Of a stretch of DNA of 64,000 nt, positions 56,295-64,000 are shown piece after piece. A program made the position numbers and the translations under genes. The notes below the pieces were generated by a model. That model worked only from the letters and a program-made list of their open reading frames with translations, was not told the origin of the DNA and did not search any database. The first letter of the stretch is position 1, and each line of letters begins with the position of its first letter. The stretch is taken from NCBI GenBank assembly GCA_963775245.1, contig CAVZID010000012.1, positions 372,001-436,000 of the forward strand, read 5' to 3'. The DNA is from CAVSWT01 sp963775245. GTDB lineage: Bacteria > Bacteroidota > Ignavibacteria > Ignavibacteriales > Ignavibacteriaceae.

Positions 56295-56402
56295 GGAACA
56301 CTTACCTGTAATATGGGGAATTCTCCCGATTTCTACCTTTCAACATAATCTTACTTTTGAAGCGTAAATAAAATTAATTCAATTTAAAAATTAGGAGGTT
56401 TT

Positions 56403-56675
56403 ATGCCGCGCTATTTAGTTGAAAGAAATTTCCCTGAGGGTTTGGTCATTCCTGTTTCTCAGGAAGGAGCGGGAGTATGTTTAAATGTCGTCAATAATAA
56501 CGCAGATGATAGCGTTACCTGGATTCATTCTTATGTGAGTGATGATAAAAAGAAAACTTTTTGCGTCTATGATGCACCTACTCCTGAAGCAATTCGAAAA
56601 GTTGCAAATAAAAACAAACTGCCCGTTGATAAAATAACCGAAGTAAGAGTTTTAGACCCTTATTTCTATTTATAA
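56403..56675 (+). CDS. DUF4242 family protein, cytoplasmic copy
   Basis: A 90-residue DUF4242 (nickel-binding SCO4226-like) ferredoxin-like-fold protein: RYLVERNFPEGLVIPV, SVTWIHSYVSDDKKKTFCVY, APTPEAIRKVANKNKLPVDK and VLDPYFYL. No signal peptide. AGGAGG-type site (TTAGGAGG) sits six bases before ATG. The function in most bacteria is unknown; one Streptomyces member binds nickel. A paralogue with a signal peptide follows 30 bases downstream. Confidence 0.9.
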   Translation: MPRYLVERNFPEGLVIPVSQEGAGVCLNVVNNNADDSVTWIHSYVSDDKKKTFCVYDAPTPEAIRKVANKNKLPVDKITEVRVLDPYFYL

Positions 56676-56705
56676 ATTTTCTTAAAGTCACAAGGAGATG
56701 TTAAA

Positions 56706-57086
56706 ATGAAAACTCTAATATCATTAATATTTTCTGTCTTTTTAATTTCTTTGTTCGTTAATAGCACTCTGGCACAAGAAATATCCCAGCAAAAATCAAA
56801 TGAAAAAATAACAATGCATCGTTATGTAGTCGAAAGGACTTTTCCGAATGGTCTTAATATCCCAATAAATAATGTCGGTAAAGATATCTGTTCCGGTGTA
56901 GTTTCAAATAATGCGGAAGACCGGGTAACGTGGGTTCAATCCTATGTAAGTGAAGATAAGAAGAAAACATTTTGCATTTATGATGCTCCTTCTGCAGATG
57001 CAATACGCCGAGCTGCAAAACAGAATAAGTTACCGGTTGATAAGATAACTGAAGTGACTGTTTTAGATCCTTATTTTTATAAATAA
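56706..57086 (+). CDS. DUF4242 family protein, exported copy
   Basis: A 126-residue protein with an N-terminal signal peptide (KTLISLIFSVFLISLFVNST then LAQE) and the same DUF4242 domain as its neighbour (HRYVVERTFPNGLNIPI, RVTWVQSYVSEDKKKTFCIY, AAKQNKLPVDKITEVTVLDP). It is a recent tandem duplicate that gained or kept an export signal. Both copies keep the Cys in KKTFC[IV]YDAP. Context suggests control by the LuxR-type regulator upstream. Confidence 0.88.
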   Translation: MKTLISLIFSVFLISLFVNSTLAQEISQQKSNEKITMHRYVVERTFPNGLNIPINNVGKDICSGVVSNNAEDRVTWVQSYVSEDKKKTFCIYDAPSADAIRRAAKQNKLPVDKITEVTVLDPYFYK

Positions 57087-57194
57087 TTAATAAACACAAT
57101 AGGATAAAGAATTCTGACATGTAATGTTTTACTACAGTAAGACCAACTAAAATATATAAATAGATTTTTAATTTCTGAAAGAAATTCATTTTAA

Positions 57195-58019
57195 ATGAAA
57201 AAACGGATTAAATATATAAAAAAAATGTTTAACTATGTTCTGTTAAACGGAATTCTGTTATTGCTGTTAATTGGCAGCAGTAAAACCCCCGAACACTATC
57301 CCAACGGAACCGTAATTGAAAACTTAACATGGCATTTATCTTTAAAGGACAGCTTAAACATCCTAAAAATGAAAAATGGCGTTTGGCAGCTTCCGCAAAT
57401 TAAAGACACTAACTTATGTAAAAAAAGTTATACTTATTATAAAAGCCCCGGGGAAAAATATAAACAACTATTTTCTAAGGGGTTGATCGGCAGGATAGAC
57501 CAGCAAGAGTCCAATTCAGATGATGCTAAGGTAATTCGTTTTTACAGATTTAGCAATAAGGGAACTTTGCTGGTTGGTTACCTAAGCCCGAACACTTCAA
57601 AACCCCTATCTATATTTGATCCGCCGGTGATCATAAATCCGGCTAATCCTAAAGAATCTATTAACAACAATTCACTTTTAAAAACTTTTATTAACCATAA
57701 ATTCGATAACGGGTTAAAAACGATGGTAATTATTTCTCCCAGGGGAAATGGTAAGTATTTAAATGAATCGGGACAAAAAGAAAAAGGGGTTTTGTACGAA
57801 TTAACAATTATAAAAGATGGGACTGTTCAGTATGGAAGTCACAATCTAATTGTGCCCGGTGCCGTTTCTATTAGTAGTAATATTCTTGCAGACGAAAATG
57901 GGAATTTAGTCCTTGAATGGGGAATAAGAAAAAACCAGTTAAAAAAGAAATTTGATAAAAAGAATAAAACTTCCGGCAGTGATTACATAGAAATAACGAA
58001 ATACAAAATACTGAAATAA
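57195..58019 (+). CDS. secreted/anchored hypothetical protein
   Basis: A 274-residue protein I do not recognise. After a basic start there is one hydrophobic segment (FNYVLLNGILLLLLIGSSKT) that could be a signal peptide or anchor; the rest is polar with strand-rich stretches (VIRFYRFSNKGTLLVGYLSP, LVLEWGIRKNQLKKKFDKKN). It contains one cysteine pair candidate only. It lies between the DUF4242 pair and the FG-GAP gene and may share their transcript. Confidence 0.6.
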   Translation: MKKRIKYIKKMFNYVLLNGILLLLLIGSSKTPEHYPNGTVIENLTWHLSLKDSLNILKMKNGVWQLPQIKDTNLCKKSYTYYKSPGEKYKQLFSKGLIGRIDQQESNSDDAKVIRFYRFSNKGTLLVGYLSPNTSKPLSIFDPPVIINPANPKESINNNSLLKTFINHKFDNGLKTMVIISPRGNGKYLNESGQKEKGVLYELTIIKDGTVQYGSHNLIVPGAVSISSNILADENGNLVLEWGIRKNQLKKKFDKKNKTSGSDYIEITKYKILK

Positions 58020-58055
58020 AATGTTTACTGATAAATTTAACAGAACGAGAGCAAG

Positions 58056-61000
58056 ATGCGGAATTATACAATTAACATAAAGTACATGCTTCTTTTAGCA
58101 ATAACCCTGATACTCAGCGCAACGGCTTATCCTCAGCAGCTAATTCAAACATTTACCGAATTTAATAATTTCAATGATCTTACCGGACCGGTTTCTAATG
58201 CGGGAGATGTAAATGGAGACGGGTATTCGGATATTATTGTCTCGGATTTTAGGATTGGAATTAATACCGGGCGTGTCTTCTTATATTACGGTGGAAGCCA
58301 TATGATTAACACACCAAGCCTTGAATTAAACGGACAGGGGAAAAATAATTATTTCGGTCAGTCAGTCTCAAGTGCAGGTGATGTAAACAATGACGGGTAT
58401 TCAGATGTTATTGTTGGAGCCCCTGGTTATAATTCCGGAATTGGGCGTGCTTATATTTATTTTGGCGGCAGTGCTATGGATACATCAGCAGATATTATTT
58501 TAACAGGTACAGGTGCAGGCGGTGAATTCGGTTTTTCAGTTTCAGGAGCCGGAGATGTAAACTATGATGGATATTCTGATGTAATTGTGGGAGCTCCGTT
58601 CCTTGATTATGCTTGTATATACTATGGCGGCAGCGCAATGGATAATTCTCCTGCTGTTACTTTGACAGGAAGTTATGGAGAATTCTTTGGTTATTCAGTT
58701 TCAGGGGCGGGATTAGTGAATTATTTCCAAATTGGTCCAATAAAGCGAAGAGATCAATTTGCAGATGTTATTGTGGGGGCGCCGGACTATAATTCATCCA
58801 CCGGGCGTGCCTACATATTTTACGGTGCAACCAATATGGATAATATACCGGATGATACTTTGTACGGAGAAAATGCGGGGGATTCTTTCGGTAATTATGT
58901 TTCGGGTTCAGTAGACTTTAATGGGGACGGATATTCGGACATTATTGTCGGGGCACCTTATTACAGCAGTGGAACCGGGCGTGCTTACATATATTACGGC
59001 GGTAATATTCATAAAACTGCAGATGTTACTTTAACTGGAGAAGGAACAAATGATCTTTTTGGAACTGTTTCGGGTGCAGGTGATGTAAATAAGGATGGGT
59101 ATTCTGATCTCATTGTAGGAGCACCGGGTTATAATTCCAATACCGGGCGTGCCTACATATTTTATGGTGCTGTCAACATGGATAACACTGCAAATGTGAC
59201 TTTAACGGGATATAAAACAGGGGATTATTTTGGTCAGTCAGTCTCAAGCGCAGGAGACGTGAATAATGACGGATATTCAGATATAATAGTATGGGGTAGT
59301 ACTGCGTATATATTTTACGGAGGCAGTTCTATAAATAATATGCCTAATGTTACCTTGACCGGAGAAGGATATAATAATTATTTCGGCCAGTCGGTTGCTA
59401 ATGCCGGAGACGTAAATGGTGATGGATACCAGGATATAATTGTCGGCGCTCCACATTATAATTCACAAGGGGGTGCCTACATCTTTTATGGCGGTAAGCA
59501 TATGGATGATACAGCAGATGTTGTTCTAACAGGGAAAGGGCTTGATAATTATTTTGGTCAGTCAGTCTCAGGTGCGGGAGATGTAAATAATGACGGATAT
59601 TCAGATGTTATTGTCGGAGTACCGGGCTATAATTCAAATACAGGGTGTGCCTACATTTATTATGGCGGCAGTTTTATGGATAATGTATCGGACATAACCT
59701 TGTCAGGGGAAATACAGAGGAATTTGGATATTCAGTTTCAGGTGCAGGAGATTTGAATAATGACGGATTCTCAGATGTTATTGTTGGGGCACCTAATTAT
59801 AACAATCAAACCTGCCGTGCTTATATATATTTCGGCGGCAGCAACATGGATAGTTTAGAAGATATTACAATGACGGGGGAAGGTAATTTAAATAGTTTTG
59901 GTTTGTCAGTCTCAGGCGCAGGTGATGTAAACAATGACGGGTATTCGGACGTAATAGTTGGGGCTTATGGATATAACTCATTAAAGGGGCGGGCATATAT
60001 ATATTATGGCGGCAGTTCCATGGATAATATACCGGATGTTACTTTGACTGGGAGTACAGATGAGTCCTTAGGAGGCTCAGTTTCAGGTGCAGGAGATGTA
60101 AATGGTGATGGATACTCAGATGTTATTGTAGGGGCACAAGGGTCTAATTCCGGTACCGGCAGGGCATATGTATATTACGGGGGAAGTCCTATGAATAATA
60201 TACCCGATGTTACTTTGACAGGAGAAAGTGCACATGAATACTTCGGTACTTCAGTCTCAAATGCAGGGGATGTAAATGGCGATGGATATTCAGATGTTAT
60301 TGTGGGAGCTTTCTCCTACAATTCCAACACTGGCCGTGCCTACATATATTACGGCGGTAGCAATATGGACAATACAGCAGATATTACTCTGACAGGAGAG
60401 AGTCCAAATGATTATTTTAGTTTATCAATTTCAGGTGCAGGAGATGTAAATAATGATGGATATTCAGACGTTATAGTTGGGGCTTATGGATACAACTCAA
60501 ATACCGGTCGAGCATATATTTATTCAGACAACAGTGCACTTCCTGTTGAGTTAACAGATTTGATTGCAAATAAAGATAATGATGAAGTGGATTTACATTG
60601 GGAGACACAAACAGAAGTAAACAATTATGGATTTGAAATTCAAAGAGAAGACAACTCTCAGAATAAAAATTTAAATAACTGGATTAAAATCGGGTTTGTG
60701 AATGGGTCCGGCAACAGCAACTCTCCCAAAAGTTATTCCTTTCAAGATAAGGAACCTCAAATAGGTGAAGAAGAATACAGATTAAAGCAAATAGATAACG
60801 ATGGAAAAATTAGCTATTCCAAAATTGTTGATGTGAGTATTCAGTCACCTAAGAAATACGAACTTTTACAAAATTATCCTAATCCTTTTAATCCTTCCAC
60901 AAGAATTGATTTTCAAATACCCAAGTCACAAAATGTGGAAATAAAGGTATTTGATATTCTTGGTAAGGAAATAAAAACTCTTTTAAATGGATATAAAAAA

Positions 61001-61114
61001 GCCGGAAAATACTCGATTGAATTTAGCGGGAACAATCTACCTTCCGGAATTTATTTTTATAGAATTAAAACAAATGAATATGTTAATATTAAAAAAATGA
61101 TACTTGTAAAATAG
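58056..61114 (+). CDS. secreted 14-repeat FG-GAP (integrin-alpha-like) protein with T9SS sorting domain, frame-disrupted
   Basis: An exported protein of about 1018 residues (signal YMLLLAITLILSATAYPQQ). Fourteen FG-GAP repeats of about 63 residues, each with a D-x-[ND]-x-D-G calcium-binding loop (SGAGDVNNDGYSDVIVGAP), then a fibronectin-like segment (PVELTDLIANKDNDEVDLHW) and a T9SS domain (NYPNPFNPSTRIDFQIPK). The frame breaks near 59709-59716: one frame ends EIQRNLDIQFQVQEI while the other gives TEEFGYSVSGAGDLNNDGFS, so one base is missing inside repeat 10. In repeat 4 the calcium loop is replaced by NYFQIGPIKRRDQF. Probably a surface adhesin-like propeller protein. Confidence 0.88.
58191..60525 (+). 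repeat. FG-GAP coding repeat block, about 190 bases per unit
   Basis: Fourteen tandem coding units, highly similar around GGAGATGTAAATAATGACGG and TATTATGGCGGCAG. Such DNA invites unequal recombination and assembly error, and contains the frame break near 59712. Confidence 0.8.
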
Positions 61115-61149
61115 AAACTTAATATTTGAAATTTATAATGACATAAAAG

Positions 61150-61245
61150 TTGATTACTAAAGCGGCAAAGAAAAATAAATTGCCGGTTGAAAAAATTACA
61201 AAAGTGAGTGTACTAGATCCATATTTTTATAAAAAAATTAATTGA
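61150..61245 (+). pseudogene. DUF4242 gene remnant (C-terminal fragment)
   Basis: A 31-codon open stretch encodes AAKKNKLPVEKITKVSVLDP followed by YFYK, matching the C-terminus of the two DUF4242 proteins (AAKQNKLPVDKITEVTVLDPYFYK at 57009-57083). The N-terminal two-thirds of the domain is absent; upstream DNA directly follows the FG-GAP gene stop. It is a decayed third copy, and shows that the family duplicated across this region. Confidence 0.85.
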
Positions 61246-61362
61246 AGTCTCTCATGTTTATGTTAAGAGATTTTTGAGTTAAACAGCACAGATAAATTTC
61301 TTCAATTAAAAATAGAAATATTGCCTGGACGTATTCATTTTCAATGATAAGCAGGAGTTTTT

Positions 61363-62967
61363 ATGAAATCGAATATTTTCTCATTCTCATTTACACATCA
61401 TCCGGATTGCAGTCGCTTAGTGAAATATAAGACGTGGCAATTGTTTGTCTTTTTTATTCTATTAGCTTTACCGGTCTTTGCTCAAATCCCGCGAACAATT
61501 TCTTATCAGGGATTTTTAACCGATTCAGACGGAAGTCCGAAGCCCGACGGAAATTACACCTTCGTTTTCAGCCTTTATACGGGCAGCACCGGCGGCACTG
61601 CTTTTTGGAGTGAGAGCAAAATCTTAAACATAAAAAAAGGATTGTTCTCAACAATGCTCGGAGATAAAACACCGTTCGGGGATACGGTGAAATTCGGCAG
61701 GCAGTACTGGCTCGGAATAAAAATAGGCTCAGATCCCGAGCTTTCCCCGAGAGTAGCGCTTTCCGCCGCAGGTTATAGTCTGTCCTCTGATAATGTCAGC
61801 AACGGCCGCGTAGTTAAAAGTATTAACGGCATAAAAGATAATGTTGTATTAAAGGCGGGAAGTAATGCGGTAATCAATACAACCGGAAATACAATTACTA
61901 TATCCGGAGGAAGCGGCAGCGGTGGAATCCAGCAGATTAAGAATACCGATAAATCATTGGATATTATAAACTCATCCGGACCTGCCGCAACTATAAATCT
62001 TAAACTGCCGTTAGTCATAAGCGATTCGGCGGATGATCCAGTTAGCGTTTTTTCGAGCACAGCTATCGGCTCGGGACGGGGAATTCTGGGTCAGAGCGAC
62101 GGCGGTACCGGGGTAGTAGGTTTGAGCAATTCAGGGAACGGGGTTTATGGATCTGGCGCTACCGGTGTTTCCGGCAACAGTACTAACGGATACGGAGTTT
62201 ATGCTTTCAGCGAGAACAGCCACGCCCTTCATGCCGGCAGTGTGAATGATTACGGTGTGGTAGGAATAACTACAAACGGCTGGGGAGGTACTTACGGAGA
62301 AACAAGCGGAAGAGCACACGGAATTCTCGGCTTTCATGATGCCTCAAAAGACATCACCGCAGGCGTTTACGGATACGGATCCGGCAGCGCATCAAAACTT
62401 GATTATGCGGGCTGGTTTGACGGAACAGTGCTTAACTACGGAAATGTTTACATATACAATGATCTGGACGTATTCGGTACAAAGAATTTTATGATCGACG
62501 ATCCTCTCGATCCTTTGAATAAATATTTAGTTCATTCCTGCATCGAAAGTCCCGAAAGACTGAATGTTTACTGCGGCAACATAACCACCGACGCGGACGG
62601 AAACGCGACGGTTGATCTACCGGATTATTTTGAAGCGGTAAATACAAACTTTAAGTATCAGCTGACGGTTATCGGCCAGTTCGCGCAGGCAATTGTCGCG
62701 ACCGAAATAAGCAACAACAGTTTTACAATAAAAACCGATAAGCCCAATGTAAAAGTTTCATGGATGGTGTCGGGTGATCGCAATGATCCATATGCAAAGG
62801 CTCATCCTATGGTTGTAGAGCAGGAAAAATCGTCAATTGAAAAAGGTAAATACCTCCATCCCGAATTATACGGCCAGCCAGAAGAGAAAGGAATCTATTA
62901 TTCCCAAACTCCGGAAATGAAAATACCGGCAAGCATAAAAGAAAGGCAGAGAAATGAGAAGAATTAA
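61363..62967 (+). CDS. exported protein of unknown function, fibre-like
   Basis: A 534-residue protein with a signal peptide (WQLFVFFILLALPVFAQ) and a conserved opening, IPRTISYQGFLTDSDGSPKP, seen in many secreted proteins of this bacterial group. A Gly/Ser/Asn-rich middle (GVVGLSNSGNGVYGSGATGV and similar) looks like a trimeric fibre or beta-helix, followed by a C-terminal globular part (DPLNKYLVHSCIESPERLNV, TVIGQFAQAIVATEISNNSF) resembling tail-fibre/peptidase-S74-like ends without the catalytic pair that I could identify. Base composition is clearly more GC-rich than upstream genes. It overlaps the next gene by 14 bases. Confidence 0.7.
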   Translation: MKSNIFSFSFTHHPDCSRLVKYKTWQLFVFFILLALPVFAQIPRTISYQGFLTDSDGSPKPDGNYTFVFSLYTGSTGGTAFWSESKILNIKKGLFSTMLGDKTPFGDTVKFGRQYWLGIKIGSDPELSPRVALSAAGYSLSSDNVSNGRVVKSINGIKDNVVLKAGSNAVINTTGNTITISGGSGSGGIQQIKNTDKSLDIINSSGPAATINLKLPLVISDSADDPVSVFSSTAIGSGRGILGQSDGGTGVVGLSNSGNGVYGSGATGVSGNSTNGYGVYAFSENSHALHAGSVNDYGVVGITTNGWGGTYGETSGRAHGILGFHDASKDITAGVYGYGSGSASKLDYAGWFDGTVLNYGNVYIYNDLDVFGTKNFMIDDPLDPLNKYLVHSCIESPERLNVYCGNITTDADGNATVDLPDYFEAVNTNFKYQLTVIGQFAQAIVATEISNNSFTIKTDKPNVKVSWMVSGDRNDPYAKAHPMVVEQEKSSIEKGKYLHPELYGQPEEKGIYYSQTPEMKIPASIKERQRNEKN

Positions 62968-63505
62968 TTTTATGCTGTTTGTATTTATAATTGCCGCAAT
63001 CATGAATTATAATAATTGCGCGCAAAGCAGTATAATAAGCTGGTCAGGTTTTAATACCGGATTCGGAATATCTAATAATTCAAATGCGGAGCTGATTTCT
63101 ATAACCGGGCAAAATTTTGCCGGAGTCAGTTCAAATTCCGCAACGAGTTTGTTCAGCGGGTTTATGGCCGGGTCATATTCCATACTTACCGGAGTTGTTG
63201 CAAGCGGTGATAAATTACCAAATGAATATAATTTATATCAGAATTATCCCAATCCCTTTAATCCCGTAACGAAAATCAAATATTCAATCCCGGCCGTAGA
63301 GACGCACCGGCGTCGCGATGCGTCTGTACGGCTGGAAGTTTATGATATTCTAGGAAGAAGAATTGCATCCCTCGTTAATGAAAGACAGAAGCCGGGAAAT
63401 TATGAAGTAACGTTCGACGGCAGCGGGCTTGCAAGCGGAGTATATTTCTATTCTTTAAGTGCAGGCTCTTTTCATCAAACTAAGAAACTTATTCTGCTCA
63501 AATAA
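62954..63505 (+). CDS. secreted T9SS-sorted protein with in-frame repeat insertion
   Basis: A 183-residue protein: signal peptide (FMLFVFIIAAIMNYNNCAQ), a short strand-rich region (GFGISNNSNAELISITGQNF) and a T9SS domain (NYPNPFNPVTKIKYSIPAV ... GVYFYSLSAGSFHQTKKLIL). Within that domain the residues ETHRRRDASV interrupt the normal run IKYSIP-LEVYDILGRR; they are encoded by a palindromic repeat (see 63296-63329). It is translationally coupled to the preceding gene. Function unknown. Confidence 0.75.
   Translation: MRRINFMLFVFIIAAIMNYNNCAQSSIISWSGFNTGFGISNNSNAELISITGQNFAGVSSNSATSLFSGFMAGSYSILTGVVASGDKLPNEYNLYQNYPNPFNPVTKIKYSIPAVETHRRRDASVRLEVYDILGRRIASLVNERQKPGNYEVTFDGSGLASGVYFYSLSAGSFHQTKKLILLK
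63296..63329. repeat. GTAGAGACGCA-type palindrome inserted in a coding region
   Basis: Arms GTAGAGACGCA and TGCGTCTGTAC (one mismatch to a perfect inverted repeat) with a GC-rich centre. Palindromes starting GTAGAGACGC occur as dispersed repeats in many bacterial genomes; here one lies inside a gene, in frame. Confidence 0.7.
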
Positions 63506-63554
63506 AATTAATCACCATGCAGTAAAATGATTTAACAAGCCTTTGAGGTTAAAA

Positions 63555-64000
63555 TGAAAACGAAACTCAATTTTCTTCGGGACGTAAATTTATTGGCGGT
63601 TTTTATATCCGTTTTATTAATAAGTTCAAGAGTATTTGCCCAGGCAGGATCGCTTGATCCGACATTCGGAAAGGGAGGTGTTGCAACCGATCAGATTAAT
63701 ACCGCCGGAAGCGGCGCAATAAATTCAATTACTCTGCAGACCGACGGAAAAATTGTTGCCGCAGGTTATTTTGATGAAGGAACTAAAAGAGCATATGCCC
63801 TTACCAGGTATAATACCGACGGAAGCATTGATAAAACTTTCGGGGTGCAGGGATATGTTATAATAAATGCGACAAATACAAACGGATACGCAAAAAGCGA
63901 TATTTTTTACTGTGCAGCAAATTCAGTTCAAAATCTGCCTTCGAGCGATGGGTTTGTCGCGGCGGGTTACACTATACTAAACGGACACTATACATGCTCT
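63555..64000 (+). CDS. secreted delta-60 repeat (propeller-like) protein, truncated by window edge
   Basis: The frame is open from ATG 63555 to the window end (148 codons). A signal peptide (LLAVFISVLLISSRVFAQ) precedes GSLDPTFGKGGVATDQINTA and ITLQTDGKIVAAGYFDEGTK, then YNTDGSIDKTFGVQGY: the delta-60 repeat (LDxTFGxxG ... QxDGKIVxAG), which builds beta-propellers in secreted proteins. The remainder lies outside the window; a T9SS domain is expected but not seen. Confidence 0.83.

Noticed and set aside
58191..60525. Regular repeats resembling a CRISPR-like array
   Set aside because: The repeats are coding FG-GAP units in one frame with about 190-base period; no cas genes and no short identical repeats with unique spacers.

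Overview
The window is AT-rich DNA densely packed with bacterial genes. Several proteins end in a type IX secretion (T9SS) C-terminal sorting domain with a YPNPFNP-type motif (five cargo proteins, no secretion machinery). Together with the gingipain-type C25 peptidase and the style of the housekeeping genes, this points to the Bacteroidota/Chlorobi/Ignavibacteria side of the tree, most likely an Ignavibacteria-like organism. That placement is inference from gene content; no rRNA is present.

Layout. 1-2.8 kb, minus strand: end of an exo-muramidase-like (DUF1343) gene, ndk, a HicAB-type toxin-antitoxin pair and sucD. 2.9-3.7 kb: a REP-associated tyrosine transposase with an early stop codon, flanked by mirrored hairpin pairs. 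3.7-4.9 kb: a geranylgeranyl-reductase-family flavoprotein. 4.9-9.9 kb, minus strand: gatA, two tatA paralogues, purQ, purS, pssA, psd and a divergent purC-like gene. 10-13.8 kb: ybaB/ebfC, recR, a methyltransferase, two lipoproteins and an ftsX-like permease. 13.9-30.8 kb: an almost complete exopolysaccharide/capsule locus (outer-membrane export protein, chain-length protein, UDP-glucuronate decarboxylase, MurJ/Wzx-like flippase, O-antigen ligase/polymerase-like protein, GT9, GT4 and GT2 glycosyltransferases, two DegT aminotransferases, a small sugar-phosphate transferase, a WbpM/CapD-type dehydratase and a Wzi-like protein). 30.9-36.6 kb: a 1908-residue C25 peptidase with a sorting domain. 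36.8-40.1 kb: glmS, a cyclic-2,3-diphosphoglycerate-synthetase-family GTPase and tRNA-Phe. 40.2-47.1 kb: an accessory stretch with an FkbM methyltransferase, two acyltransferase-like genes, a CAP-domain protein, a tryptophan-repeat protein and three small membrane proteins. 47.3-53.6 kb: purC, DUF971, pgsA, pgpA, cinA, thpR, recA, recX and a NUDIX gene. 53.7-64 kb: a large ATPase-LuxR regulator, two DUF4242 genes and a vestige of a third, a 14-repeat FG-GAP protein, and a more GC-rich tail with three secreted proteins.

A recurrent property is single-base frame disruption. gatA, glmS, the polysaccharide exporter, the chain-length protein, the FkbM methyltransferase, a GNAT gene and the FG-GAP gene are each split by one inserted or deleted base, mostly at or beside short homopolymer runs. 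Because gatA and glmS are normally indispensable, consensus error is the most economical explanation. I annotate each as one gene.

I did not find a convincingly new defence or biosynthetic system. The most unusual items are the RAYT with its mirrored REP hairpins, the DUF4242 family spread around a secreted FG-GAP protein, the degenerate PurC paralogue beside the phospholipid genes, the cysteine-rich microprotein at 46.8 kb, and a mobile palindrome inserted in frame into a T9SS sorting domain.
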